Positions 37,133 through 47,553 of a stretch of 64,000 nucleotides of DNA are shown here, piece after piece; position 1 is the first letter of the stretch; every line of letters starts with the position of its first letter. Under the pieces are notes generated by a model. That model worked only from the letters and a program-made list of their open reading frames with translations, made no database searches and was not told where the DNA came from. The translations under genes were made by a program, and so were the position numbers. This DNA is from JACCWP01 sp963801045. Lineage in GTDB: Bacteria; Actinomycetota; Actinomycetes; Propionibacteriales; Nocardioidaceae. The DNA lies in NCBI GenBank assembly GCA_963801045.1, contig CAWDDC010000001.1:124001-188000 (forward strand), read 5' to 3'.

Positions 37133-38103
37133 TCAGCCGCGGAACGCCGCCCACTGGTTGGCGACCCGGTTGGCCTGGCCCCTGGTGAACATGTTCATGC
37201 ACGCGTCGTCGACGTAGTTCATGAAGTTCTTCACCGGGTCCTTGCCGCGCGCCGCGCACGTGTTCAGCGACGTGTCGCACTCGAAGATGTTGTTGCCGGC
37301 GAACTGTGCCGGGGTGTCGGCAACGTGGTCGTTGGGTGCGCGCAGCTGCCCTGGAAGGTGTGGAACAGACCCGCCCAGTGACCGGCCTCGTGGGTCAGCG
37401 TGTCGCCCTTGTTGTACGGAGCCGCGGTGCCGCCCGGCAGGCTGGCGTTGAGCACCACGACACCGTCGTCGGTCGGGTTGCCCGCGTAGCTGGACGGGAA
37501 GGTCGCGTAGCCGAGCAGACCGTCGCCCAGGTTGGCGAGGTAGACGTTGAGGTCGGTGGCGTCACCCTGGTGCAGCGCGGACTTGGCCTCGTCGTTGTCA
37601 GCTCGGGTCCACGTCGGGGTTCGACCAGTTGTACCAGTCGTTGTTCGCGGACCCGCTCGATGTCGGCGGTGCGGAACGCGGAGCTTGGTGTTGGCGGCCG
37701 CACCCGGAGGTGGCGCCCTTGTAGCCGTTGTTCAGCACCGTCAGCTGCTTGGCGATCCGCTCGTTCGCTGACGTTGCCGGTGCCGTTGGCCCTGGTGATG
37801 ACGTGCCAGTAGACGTCGACCCGGACGGTCGCGCCTCCCCGGGCCGCGCGCTGCTCGGCCGGGCTCAAGCTGTTCCACTTCGCGTGGAAGGCGTGCTGCA
37901 TCTGCGCGGACCTGCGCCGTGCTCAGCGTGTTCGGGTCCGCCGCCAGCGCCGTCCCCTTCGCCACCCGCGCGTTCGCGTCGGCACCTGGAGCACACTTCT
38001 CGCCTGCGTCGGCGGGTGCGCCGCCGGCGACGGTCGACCCGGTCGCCGGGCCTACCGCCAGGAGAGCAGCAACCGCCACTCCCGCCATCAGAATCCGCCT
38101 CAT
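37133..38103 (-). CDS. Secreted zinc metalloprotease, M43 (pappalysin/cytophagalysin)-like
   Basis: Exported protease of the metzincin type. The signal peptide MRRILMAGVAVAALLAVGPA starts at 38103. The zinc motif is LTHEAGHWAGLFHTFQG, an HExxHxxGxxH signature. Around it are TVLNNGYKGATSG and VVLNASLPGGTAAPYNKGDT, usual for M43B proteins, and the C-terminal MNYVDDACMNMFTRGQANRV, holding the Met-turn (NYVDDAC) and cysteines. Six or so single-base shifts (near 37905, 37765, 37690, 37655, 37605 and 37338) scatter the frame; corrected length is about 315 residues. It is not co-directional with the trehalose operon. Substrates are unknown. Confidence 0.85.
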
Positions 38104-38257
38104 CAGACCTACTTTCCCTGTCCTCGCGTCGCCCCGATGGGGCCGCGCGCTGCTCTGCCGGGTACCGGACGACACCGGGCGGGGACACGCTAGCCCCTGG
38201 GCAGCCGTGCGGCTCGGCAGTGCCGAAAGCCGCCACGATTGTCCGGTAATCCGCTCG

Positions 38258-39099
38258 TCAATGCCCTAGTAGCGCCCGCAGCGAGGTGGCCGGGTGCCCG
38301 GTCAGCCGCTCGACGTCCGGGCTCACCGCGGCGAGCTCACCGGAGGCGATCGCGACGTACGTGCTGATCCAGGCCTCGACCATCCAGTCGGGAGCGCCGT
38401 ACGCCGCACGCGACCGGCGGGCCTCCTCCATCGACTCGGCGTGGTAGCGGAGCCGGCGACCGGTCGCCTCGGACACGATCTCGGCGACCTCGGTCAGCGT
38501 CAGCGCCTCGGGGCCGGTGAGCGTGTAGCCGGTGCCGCGGTGCGCGTCCGGGTCGGCGAGCACGGCGACCGCCGCATCGGCCACGTCGTCGATCGCCACG
38601 CCCGCGAAGCGTCCGTCCGCGGCCGGGCCCCGGAGGACGCCGTCGTCGTCGGCGAACCGGGGCACCAGGTCGAGGTAGAGGTTGTCGCGGAGGAAGGTCC
38701 AGTCCATCCCGCTGGCCCGCAGGTGCTGCTCCGTCGCCCAGTGGTCACGCGCCAAGCGTGAACGTCGCGTCGGCAGACGCGGCGGCGAACGACGTGTAGA
38801 CCACGTGCCGCACGCCCGCGGCGGCCGCGGCGTCGATGAACCGGCGGTGCTGGTCGACCCGGTCGGCCGCCTCGGACCCCGAGACCATGACCAGCGTCCG
38901 CACACCGGCCAGCGCCACCCGGGCGGCCGCCGCGTCGGCGTAGTCGGCCCGCACGACCTCGGCGCCGTCGAGCTCAGGAGCCCGCGCCGGGTCGCGTACG
39001 ACCAGCCGCTGCGCGACCCCTGCGCCGGCGAGTCGGCGGCTGACCCGTCCGCCCAGCCGTCCGGTCGAACCGGTCACGGCGAGCGCGGGGAGCAGTCAT
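38258..39099 (-). CDS. NmrA-like NAD(P)-binding protein / SDR-family oxidoreductase
   Basis: Atypical short-chain dehydrogenase fold. The N-terminus, after correcting one inserted base, reads MTAPALAVTGSTGRLGGRVS, with the GxxGxxG dinucleotide motif. It continues RLVVRDPARAPEL and VRTLVMVSGSEAADRVDQHR, then a second shift near 38752, then HLRASGMDWTFLRDNLYLDL and DDVADAAVAVLADPDAHRGT. It ends TSLRALLGH. No catalytic YxxxK is apparent, as in NmrA-type sensors and QOR2-like quinone reductases. Corrected length is about 280 residues. ATG at 39099. Redox sensing or quinone reduction are both possible. Confidence 0.78.
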
Positions 39100-39323
39100 G
39101 GCGGTTGGCAACCTCGTCGCGAGGCGCGTCATTCCGCGGGTCCGACACGCATCCGGTGCCGCTGTCGGCGGCCCTTTCTCTCCTAGAGTTCGTCCGACAG
39201 CCGTCGACAGCCTCGCCACCGATGATCCGGCGAAACGTCCACGAGTCGGGACGATTCGCGCGCAGACGCACCAAGCCCTCGGCACCCGAGGTCCGAACCG
39301 GAAACGGGGATGGAGGGGTCGAC

Positions 39324-40266
39324 ATGAGGCGTGACAGCGCGATCGGCTGCGCGGCCGCGGGGCTGGTCCTGGCACTGGTCCCGGCCGTCGTCGGCACGGC
39401 GGCCGCGCCTGCCTCCGCGACCGCCCGCTCGGCCCGGCAGGCACCGCCGGGCGGCCAGGTGTTCCTCGTCCAGGCCCTGCCCGGTGCCGACGTGTCGGTG
39501 TCCGTCGACGGCGCCGACCCGCGCACCGGCATCGCGCCGGCGCAGATCGTCGGACCGCTGGACCTCTCCCCCGGCGAGCACACGCTCACCGTCACCGGCC
39601 AGGACCCCGACTGGACCATGCAGGCCTCGGTCGACATCGCGCCGGGGCGCAGCGTCGACGTGGTCCTGCACCAGCCGGCCAAGGCGTCCGGCCGGCCGAT
39701 GGTCACGGTCTTCCGCGAGCCGGTGGGCGGCGTCCCGGCCGGCACCGGACGGGTCCTCGTCGCCCACACGGCCACCGCACCGGCCGCTGACATCGAGGTC
39801 GACGGAGACGTGGCGTTCGCCGATGTCGTCAACGGTGAGTACGCCAGCGCCGACGTGCCCGCGGGCGCGCACGTCGTGCGGGTGCTCCCCGCCGGTCGGA
39901 ACGGCCCGGCTCTGCTCGGTCCGATCGACCTCGACGCCCCCGAGGGGGAGCTCACCGCTGTCTACGCGGTCGGCGACCCGCAGGACGACTCCATGGACGT
40001 CGTCGTGCACCGGGTGCCACTGGGATCGCGCGGGTCGACCGCGCCCGACCAGGTCGAGACCGGCTCGGCCGGGCTGGTCGACGGCGTGCCCGTCGCCGGT
40101 GCGGCCGCCGGGACGCCGCCCGAGGCATCGGGCGCCGCGTGCCCCGGGCGCCGGGGTCCTCGCCGCGCTCGTGCTGGCGGGGCTGCTCGGCGTCCTCGCG
40201 ATCGGCAGGTCCGTCGCGACCGTTCCCCGCCGTCGCCGAACGGTGCACCGCCATCGACTCCCCTAG
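39324..40266 (+). CDS. DUF4397-domain surface protein with C-terminal membrane anchor
   Basis: Exported protein of about 313 residues. The signal peptide MRRDSAIGCAAAGLVLALVP precedes a DUF4397-type repeat: FLVQALPGADVSVSVDGADP, GPLDLSPGEHTLTVTGQDP, then a second half with GRVLVAHTATAPAADIEVDG and YASADVPAGAHVVRVLPAG. After a one-base insertion near 40137 the end becomes GVLAALVLAGLLGVLAIGRS followed by VATVPRRRRTVHRHRLP, a transmembrane helix and basic tail like a sortase substrate. No LPxTG or LAxTG motif is visible before the helix. The gene for a sortase directly follows, so the pair probably works together at the cell surface. Confidence 0.78.
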
Positions 40267-41001
40267 CAGCGAGCAGCCCGGGCGGCACCGGCGGCTCGAG
40301 CCGCGGCGCAGCCGCCGTCCGGTGCTCGCTGCGGCCGCCGTGGCCGTCCTGGTGACCGTGGTCGTGGCCACGGCGACCTGGGGCTTCTCCGGGGTGCCCG
40401 GCGGCGACGACCCGCCCGCGACCCGGTCCAGCTCCGCGCCGCCGGACAGCACCCCGCCCCCGACGACGGTGCTCGGACGGCTCCGTCGGCGACGTTCACC
40501 GTGACCGCGACCCCCGGTGTGCCTGCTGGATCGGAGACCTCGTCGCAACGGCCCCGGACGGTGATCCTGCCTACCGGCACCGAGGTGCCGGTAAGGCTCG
40601 CGCCGACCGGCGGACAGGGCATGCTCCAGGTGCCGGACGACATCACGGAGGCGGGTTGGTGGACCGGCGGCTCCCGGCTCGGGGACAGCTACGGAGCGAT
40701 GGTGCTGGCCAGCCACGTCGACTCGACCACCCAGGGGCTCGGCCCGTTCGCCGAGCTGCTCGCCGTCGCGACCGGCGACGAGGTCGTGGTGGCGTCCGAC
40801 GGGTTGCGACAGGCGTTCACGGTGCAGTCCGTCGACGTCGTTCCCAAGACGGAGCTGGACACCCGCGACTCGACTTTCGCCACGGACGGGCCGCTCCGAC
40901 TGGTGCTCATCACCTGCGCCGGACCGTACGAGCCCGACCTCGGCGGCTACCAGAACCTGGCGATCGTGACGGCCGTCCCGACGGGGCCGCTCGAGGGGTG
41001 A
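40243..41001 (+). CDS. Class F sortase
   Basis: Membrane-anchored cysteine transpeptidase. The N-terminus is LEPRRSRRPVLAAAAVAVLV, a single membrane helix, then a Pro/Ser-rich linker. The catalytic part begins VILPTGTEVPVRLAPTGGQG, with LQVPDDITEAGWWTGGSRLG. The catalytic histidine is in GAMVLASHVDSTTQGLGP and the cysteine in LRLVLITCAGPYEPDLGGYQ. A basic catalytic residue is not evident after NLAIVTA. One inserted base near 40475 separates anchor from catalytic domain. The start is unresolved, somewhere between 40240 and 40260, overlapping the end of the DUF4397 gene. The substrate is likely the upstream protein or other surface proteins. Confidence 0.82.
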
Positions 41002-41112
41002 TCGGCGGCGCCCCGGAGGCGCCGTGACCGGGCTGGCAGAAACCGCCCGCCCGGCTTCAACGGCTCGGTCTACGGTGCGGTCTGCGAGGGGCCCGCGGAG
41101 AGGACGACGCTG

Positions 41113-41325
41113 TTGGAACGCACGCAGCACCGGCAGCCGATCGAGCTGTACTGCTACGCATGCCAGCGCGTCTGTTGGCACGACTTCACCGAGCACGTGG
41201 TGCGTCGCGAGCTCCTCGGGCTGCCGTTCGGCGCGGCCACGTGCACCCGGCACGCGATCTGCAGCGGGTGCGGCCGCGACCGCGACGTCCCGGACCAGCT
41301 GCTGCCCCGGCCACGGCGGGGCTAG
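41113..41325 (+). CDS. 70-residue double-CxxC zinc-ribbon protein
   Basis: TTG start at 41113 after AGAGGA gives MERTQHRQPIELYCYACQRV, then CWHDFTEHVVRRELLGLPFG and CTRHAICSGCGRDRDVPDQL. The pairs CYAC and CSGC, with extra Cys/His between, form a zinc-ribbon-like module. No catalytic motif is present. The gene is isolated between the sortase and the LexA-box gene, with a converging neighbour 24 bp away. Function unknown. Confidence 0.6.
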   Translation: MERTQHRQPIELYCYACQRVCWHDFTEHVVRRELLGLPFGAATCTRHAICSGCGRDRDVPDQLLPRPRRG

Positions 41326-41349
41326 GTCGGGGGCTGGGTCGGGGGCTGG

Positions 41350-41616
41350 TCAGGGCTGCCACGAGGCCGGCCGCAGCCGCTCGGCCACCACCCAGTCCTC
41401 CGCCGTCGAGGCGTCGCCGACCGCGTACACGACCCGCGCCTCCCAGCCGGCAGCAGTGCGCCGCCACTCCGCCACCAGGCCCGGCCACGGCCCCGGGTCG
41501 TCGCCGGCTCCGAGCACCCAGCAGTGCCGGCGGCGCAGCTGCTCCACCCGCTCGTCGGTGCGCGGGGCGGTGACGCGGTCGGCGAGCGAGCGGCCGGTGC
41601 TCCCGCGCTTGTTCAT
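41350..41616 (-). CDS. Small protein under a LexA box, possible SOS-induced factor
   Basis: An 88-residue protein from ATG at 41616. It reads MNKRGSTGRSLADRVTAPRT, VEQLRRRHCWVLGAGDDPGP, then WPGLVAEWRRTAAGWEARVV and ends AEDWVVAERLRPASWQP. Tryptophan-rich short proteins of this kind occur beside translesion-synthesis genes in other actinobacteria (recollection), but no such genes adjoin it here. A perfect SOS box lies 33 bp upstream. A partial relative is seen at 12.8-13.05 kb. Function unknown, with DNA-damage induction inferred. Confidence 0.68.
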   Translation of the reverse strand: MNKRGSTGRSLADRVTAPRTDERVEQLRRRHCWVLGAGDDPGPWPGLVAEWRRTAAGWEARVVYAVGDASTAEDWVVAERLRPASWQP

Positions 41617-41648
41617 GCCGCCGCCCACCGTCCGAGGATGGCACAGTA

Positions 41649-41664
41649 TCGAACGAGTGTTCGA
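41649..41664 (-). promoter_or_regulatory. LexA-type SOS box
   Basis: TCGAACGAGTGTTCGA is a perfect inverted repeat with 6 bp arms and a 4 bp spacer, matching the actinobacterial LexA consensus TCGAAC-N4-GTTCGA exactly. It lies 33 bp upstream of the minus-strand 88-residue gene and about 107 bp upstream of the divergent metallo-beta-lactamase-fold gene, so it might affect both. The first is closer and more probable. Confidence 0.85.
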
Positions 41665-41770
41665 GACATGGCACGCGGTCCGCGCAGCGGGACGGGGGTC
41701 TGGCGCATCTGCGCGGTCAGTCACTACCGTCGGGACAAGCGATTGCAAACCACAAGCGGAAAGGGAGCCG

Positions 41771-42644
41771 ATGCTGACGCAGGTCGCGGACGGTGTGCTG
41801 GTCCACCAGAGCGAGCTACTCCAGAACAACGCCGTTGTCGTCGCAAGGCCGGGCCGGCGTGCTGCTCGTCGACCCCGGGATAGCAGGGCTCCGAGATGGC
41901 CTGCCTCGCGAACGACCTGCGCGAGCTGGGTCAGCCGGTTGCGGCGGGCTTCGCGACGCATCCCGACTGGGATCATGTGCTCTGGCACGCCGACCTCGGG
42001 GAAGCACCCCGCTACGGCACCGCCCGCTGCGCAGCCTTCATGCGCGATCTGCGGTCGGACGCGGACTGGAAGGCCCGCGTCGCCGACGGGCTGCCGCCGG
42101 AAGTCGCCGAGGAGGTACCGCTGGACCTGTTCGGCCTCATCACCGGTCTGCCCGCCGGAACTGCGCGGATTCCCTGGGACGGCCCTGACGTCCGGATCAT
42201 CGAGCACCCGGCGCACGCACCGGGCCACGCGGCACTGCTGATCGAGGAACGCGGGGTGCTCGTCGCCGGCGACATGCTCTCTGATCTCTTCGTTCCGATG
42301 CTCGACGACGTGAACGACACCAATGACCCGGTCGAGGACTATCTCGCGGGGCTGACGGCTGCTGGAGGGCGTGGCGGACGACGTCGACGTCGTCATCCCG
42401 GGTCACGGGTCGGTCGGCGGAGCTGATGAGGTGCACGCACGGATCGAGCTGGACCGCGCGTACGTGCACGCCCTGCGGTGCCGGCGGTGGTGCCGACGAC
42501 CCGCGGGTCGCCTCGGCCAAGCCCGGCTGGGAATGGGTCGAGCGACATCCACGCAGGGCAGGCCCAGCGCTTCGCGGCACCGAAGCGAACGCGACGCGCG
42601 CGGCCTGGCTGGTCAGACGTCGTCGGTGTCGTGGCGCTGCTTGA
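41771..42644 (+). CDS. Metallo-beta-lactamase-fold hydrolase
   Basis: Probable zinc hydrolase. ATG at 41771 follows AAAGGGAG and gives MLTQVADGVLVHQSELLQNN. After a correction near 41843 the metal motif reads AGFATHPDWDHVLWHADLG, a THPDWDH variant of HxHxDH; later ligands are in APGHAALLIEERGVLVAGDM and VVIPGHGSVGGADEVHARIE. Frame shifts near 41843, 41890, 42363 and 42477 fragment the gene. The end is uncertain, because frames differ beyond 42480; the span given ends at a stop that may not be the native one. Length would be about 280-290 residues. Substrate unknown. Confidence 0.72.
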
Positions 42645-42840
42645 GCGTGCCCCAGTAGGTGGTCTGGTTGGTGTTCTCCGAGATGTGCTCGGTGACCAGC
42701 TCCCAGCCCTCCTCGCCGTAGTCGTTGAGCTTCTGGTACCACCGGGTCTTGGCCCGGTCGCTGCGCGCGGCCTGGCCCTCCGGGGACGTGTCGTCGTCGA
42801 CCTCGTCGGCGCTGGCAGGCAGGTACTTCCAGGTGTCCAC
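42613..42840 (-). CDS. DUF4177-like small protein
   Basis: A 75-residue protein with a GTG start at 42840. It begins MDTWKYLPASADEVDDDTSP and has the core RWYQKLNDYGEEGWELVTEH, matching the pattern L-N-x-Y-G-x-E-G-W-E-L-V typical of DUF4177 and similar short proteins. The region is hydrophilic with no membrane segment. It converges on the metallo-beta-lactamase-fold gene, overlapping its uncertain end. Function unknown in the family. Confidence 0.6.
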   Translation of the reverse strand: MDTWKYLPASADEVDDDTSPEGQAARSDRAKTRWYQKLNDYGEEGWELVTEHISENTNQTTYWGTLKQRHDTDDV

Positions 42841-42926
42841 GGTGTCCCTCCGGGTCGCGGCATCAGGTCACGCCGGACGCTACGCCGGGAGGACCGCGGT
42901 GACCGCGGAACCGGCAGAGCCGTGCG

Positions 42927-44027
42927 TCAGCCCGTGCCACCGCCGGACCGGGTCTTCGGCGCTCTTCCCAGTTGGCCGGGTTCTTGCGGCTGGGCTGCAC
43001 CCGGGCCGGCTCCCCCGGCATCTTCGGGTAGTCCGGCGGGTAGGGCATGTCGCCCAGACCCTCGTGCTCGTCGCGCTCGTACCACTCCAGCAGCGTCTCG
43101 ATCCCGAACGCCCGGTCGTCGATGCCGGCGTGCGGGTCGCCGCGTCGGGCGACCAGGTCGGGAACGGTCCGCAGCGTGCAGTCTCCCGGCTCGGCGTCGG
43201 CCACCTCGTCCCACGTCAGCGGCGTCGACGCGGGGGCGCCGGGTCGCGACCGCAGCGAGTACGCACAGGCGATGGTGCGGTCGCGGGCGTTCTGGTTGTA
43301 GTCGATGAACACGGTGGACCCGCGCTCCTCCTTCCACCACTTGGTGGTGACGCGGCCGGGCATCCGGCGCTCGAGCTCGCGCCCGGCGGCGATCGCCGCG
43401 TGCCGCAGGTCGGTGAACGTCCAGCGCGGCTCGACCCGGACGTAGACGTGCAGCCCCCGGCCGCCGGAGGTCTTGGGGAAGCCGGTGAGGCCCAGCTCGT
43501 CGAGCAGGCCGTGCAGCTCGTGTGCGACGTCGACCGCGTCGTGGAAGTCGGTGCCCGGCTGCGGGTCGAGGTCGAGCCGCAGCTCGTCGGGGTGGTCGAC
43601 GTCGTCGCGCCGTACCGGCCACGGGTGGAACGTGATCGTGCCCATCTGGGCCGCCCACGCGAGCACCGCCGGCTCGGTCGGGCACACCTCGTCGGCCGTA
43701 CGTCCCGACGGGAACGTGATCCGGGCCGTCTGCACCCAGTCGGGCGCGCCCTTCGGGATCCGCTTCTGGTAGAACGCGTCACCCCGGTTGTCCATCCGGG
43801 TGGCGATCACCGCACCCTCGAACACGCCCTTGGGCCAGCGCTCCAGCGTCGTCGGCCGCTCGTAGGTCGCGCGCAGGATCTGCTCGCCGACGGCGGCGTA
43901 GTACTGCACCACCTCGAGCTTGGTCACCGGCGTGCGCGCCGCCGTGCGCCTCGAAGGTCTGGCGGCTCGGGTTGGACACCTTGACGACGCGTTCCCCGAC
44001 CTCGAGCTCGACCGGTTGCTCAGCCAC
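42927..44027 (-). CDS. Stand-alone LigD-type DNA polymerase/primase domain protein
   Basis: Archaeo-eukaryotic primase-type polymerase as in the NHEJ protein LigD, here without ligase or nuclease domains. GTG at 44027 gives MAEQPVELEVGERVVKVSNP, then, after one shift near 43940, PVTKLEVVQYYAAVGEQILR. The catalytic pair is in ELRLDLDPQPGTDFHDAVDV (DxD), the nucleotide site in KTSGGRGLHVYVRVEP, and the third acidic motif in STVFIDYNQNARDRTIACAY. It ends near RKNPANWEER; an uncertain frame leaves the C-terminal 10-30 residues unresolved. Length is about 360 residues. It could fill gaps at DNA ends, together with a separate ligase. Confidence 0.86.
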
Positions 44028-44138
44028 GACGCCACCGTAGGCCAGACGCGTCGTTCACTCCAGGGTCTACGCGCGGACGCGTCCGTCCGGTATGAATGGC
44101 TTTCGTCCGGTCGAGACCCGGCCGCCCAGTCGAAGGAC

Positions 44139-47100
44139 GTGCCCACTGTGCCCCGTGCCCGCGTGACCCGCGCCGCCGCAGCCGTCATCCCCACCGCCCT
44201 CGCCGCCGCACTGCTGGTGCTGCCGGCCGGTTCCGCCCAGGCGGTCTCCCCCGACGTCGTGGTGTCCGAGGTGTACGGCGGTGGCGGCAACACCGGCGCC
44301 CCGTACAGCAATGACTTCGTCGAGCTGTTCAACCCGACCGACGCCGACGTCGACGTGGACGGCTGGAGCATCCAGTACGGGTCCGCCACCGGCACCAGCT
44401 GGCAGGTCACCACGCTGTCCGGCACGGTGCCGGCCGGCGGGCACTACCTCGTGCAGGAGGCCGCCGGCACGCACGCCGAGCGAGCCGCTGCCCACCCCGG
44501 ACGTGAGCGGCTCGATCGCCATGGCGGGCGGAGCCGGCAAGGTCGCGCTGGTCACCGACGACGCGGCGCTCACCTGTGCCGACGACTGCACCGGCGCCGC
44601 CGGCGTGCGCGACTTCGTCGGCTACGGCGAGCACGGCCAACGACTTCGAGGGCACGGCACCGACACCGGCGCCGTCCAACACCACCTCGGTCCAGCGCGA
44701 CGCCGAGGGCGACGACACCGACGAGAACGGCACCGACTTCACCGCGGCCGCCCCGGCGCCGCAGAACAGCGGGATCGAGCCCGAGCCGGTCGCGATCCAC
44801 GACATCCAGGGCGCCGCGCACCTGTCGCCGCTCGACGGACAGGCAGTCGTGGACGTCCCCGGCGTCGTCACGCGCCGCAGCACCAACGGATTCTGGATGC
44901 AGGACGACGCCCCGGACGCCGACCTGGCCACCAGCGAGGGCATCTTCGTCTTCACCAGCTCGGCGCCCCGGCAGCTGACGTGGTGCTCGGTGCGACCGTG
45001 CTCGTCGACGGGACCGTGGACGAGTTCCGGCTCCGGCGGCGCCACCAGCACCAACCTCACGACCACCGAGATCACCGGCGCCACGGTCGAGGTCACCGGC
45101 AGCACCACCCCACTCGCCCCCACCGTGGTCGGGCCCGGCGGCCGGGTGCCTCCGACGGCCGTCATCGACGACGACGCGACCGGCAACGTCGAGACGTCCG
45201 GGACGTTCGACGCCGAGACCGACGGCATCGACTTCTACGAGTCGATGGAGGGCATGTACCTCGCGCTGGAGTCGCCCGAGGCGGTCGGACCGACCAACTC
45301 CTTCGGCGAGCTCGCCGTCGTCACCGCCGGCGCCGGTCCCCGTACCGACCGCGGGGGCATCGTCGTGTCCGCCGGCGACTTCAACCCCGAGCGGGTGATC
45401 CTGGACGCGCTCACCGGCACGATGCCGGGCGCCAACGTCGGCGACACCGTCGACGGCACCGTGTCCGGGTGTCCTCGACTACACGTTCGGCAACTTCAAG
45501 CTGTACGTGGACGAGCCGCCCACCATCGTGCCGGGCGGCATCACCCGCGAGACGGCCGACGACGGCCGGACGCCGACGAGCTGTCCGTCGCGACGTACAA
45601 CGTCGAGAACCTCTCCCCGGCCGACGACCAGGCGAAGTTCGACGAGCTGGCCGCGGGCATCGTCGACCGGCTGGCCGCGCCCGACGTCGTGACCCTGGAG
45701 GAGGTCCAGGACAACAGCGGTCCCACCGACAACGGCGTGGTCGCCGCCGACCAGACGCTCGACCAGCTCGTGGCGGCGATCGAGACCGCGGGCGGGCCGA
45801 CCTACGACTGGCGGCAGATCTCCCCCGAGGACGGTGCGGACGGCGGCCAGCCGGGCGGCAACATCCGGGTGGCGTTCCTGTTCCGCACCGACCGTGGTCT
45901 CGAGTTCGTCGACCGGCCCGGCGGTGACGCGACCACCGCCGTCGACGCGGTCGGCTCCGGCGCGTCGACCCACCTGAGCGCGTCGCCCGGCCGGATCGAC
46001 CCCGAGAACCGGGCCTGGCTCGACTCGCGCAAGCCGCTGGTCGGCGAGTTCCGCTGGGCGGGGCGCACCGTGTTCGTGATCGCGAACCACTTCGCTTCCA
46101 AGGGTGGTGACGAGCCGCTGTTCGGGCCGTTCCAGCCCCCGGACCGGGTCTCCGAGGTGCAGCGGCACCGCCAGGCCCAGCAGGTCCGCCGGTTCGCCGA
46201 CGAGCTGCTGGCCGCCGACCCCGACGCGCGGGTGGTCGTGGCCGGCGACCTCAACGACTTCCAGTTCTCGGAGACGGCCGACATCCTGGTCGGCGACGGT
46301 GCCACGGCACTCACCGACCTGCCTCGCACGCTCCCGATCGAGCAGCAGCTACACGTACGTCTTCGACGGCAACTCCCAGGTGCTCGACCACCTGATGCTG
46401 TCGCCGCGACTCGACAGCGACGGCTACGCGTACGACATCGTGCACACCAACGCCGAGTTCGCCGAGCAGGTGAGCGACCACGACCCCCAGGTCGTGCACC
46501 TCGCCGTGGACGCACCCGACGTCACCCGGCTGGGGATCCGGACCGACCGGCGGACGGTGACCTTCGGCGGCACCGTCGACGCTGAGCGGGCGGCTCGCGT
46601 CCGGCGGGTCCGGGCTGGAGGGCTACCCGGTCGTGATCCAGGCCCGCCCCGCCGGCAGCAGCACGCTGGTCGGCTGCGCCCGCAGGACCACCACCGGAGC
46701 CGACGGCGCCTGGTCGGTCGAGGTCCAGCCGGGGTCCAGCACCGACTACCGAGCCGTCTACCGCGGCGGTGAGGACCTCGCGAGCACGTCCGGCGTGCGG
46801 ACGGTGGGCGTGCGTCCGCGGGTCTCGGCGCACCCGAGCGAGCAGCGGGTCGACCGCGGCGAGCGGATCCAGGTGGCCGGCGTCGTGTCGCCCGCCGACG
46901 CGGTCGGCACGGTGCGGCTCGCGCGGCGCGTGGGCACCGGGTGGGTGCCGATGGTGAGCGCGGCGGTCGGTCCCGACGGCGGCTACGCCCTGCGCTGGGA
47001 GGCGCGGCCGCGCGGGACGATCCGGCTGCGGGTCGCTACCCCGAGCAACGCCGCCTTCCTGGCCGGTTCCAGCCGGACGTTCCAGGTCGTCGTCGAGTGA
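44139..47100 (+). CDS. Secreted ExeM/NucH-type endonuclease with lamin-tail domain (heavily frameshifted)
   Basis: Large extracellular DNase-like protein, about 985 residues after correction. GTG at 44139 follows AAGGA. Order: signal peptide (ALAAALLVLPAGSAQA), lamin-tail domain (DVVVSEVYGGGGNTGAPYSN, then DFVELFNPTDADVDVDGWSI), OB-like middle (AVVDVPGVVTRRSTNGFWMQ), and a DNase I-like exonuclease-endonuclease-phosphatase domain with SVATYNVENLSPAD, VIANHFASKGGDEPLFGP, VVVAGDLNDFQFSE and QVSDHDPQVVHLAVD. An Ig-like C-terminal domain ends RTFQVVVE. Eight or so single-base shifts occur (near 44482, 44633, 45000, 45040, 45470, 45570, 46350 and 46590). Probably a nutrient-phosphate or biofilm DNase. 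Confidence 0.86.
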
Positions 47101-47130
47101 CGAGGTTGCGCTGCGCCGTACCGTAGAGGC

Positions 47131-47550
47131 ATGACGCAGGAGCAGGTGCAGAAGACCGACCAGCAGTGGCGCGAGGAGCTCTCTCCGGAGGAGTACGCCG
47201 TGCTCCGCGAGGCGGCGACCGAGCGACCGTTCACCGGTGCGTACACCGACACCAAGACCACCGGTGTCTACCGGTGCCGCGCGTGCGGCACGGAGCTGTT
47301 CCGCTCGGACACGAAGTTCGACTCGCACTGCGGGTGGCCGTCGTTCTACTCCCCGCTGGCGGGCGACACGGTCGAGTACATCGAGGACCGGTCGATGGGC
47401 AGCGTCCGCACCGAGGTCCGGTGCGCCACCTGCCACTCGCACCTGGGCCACGTGTTCTCCGGCGAGGGCTACCCGACCCCCACCGACCAGCGCTACTGCA
47501 TCAACAGCATCGCGCTGACCCTGGAGCCCGACGCCGGCGCCACCGCCTGA
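47131..47550 (+). CDS. msrB: Peptide methionine-(R)-S-oxide reductase
   Basis: Repairs oxidised methionine in proteins in the cytoplasm. ATG at 47131. The 139-residue sequence has WREELSPEEYAVLREAATER, the zinc CxxC pairs YRCRACGTELF and VRCATCHSHLGHVF, and the catalytic cysteine in TDQRYCINSIALTL. GWPSFYSPL and HLGHVFSGEGYPTPT are further signatures. It is intact and begins 30 bp after the nuclease gene, but that gene ends in its own context and co-function is not implied. Confidence 0.93.
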   Translation: MTQEQVQKTDQQWREELSPEEYAVLREAATERPFTGAYTDTKTTGVYRCRACGTELFRSDTKFDSHCGWPSFYSPLAGDTVEYIEDRSMGSVRTEVRCATCHSHLGHVFSGEGYPTPTDQRYCINSIALTLEPDAGATA

Positions 47551-47553
47551 CGG

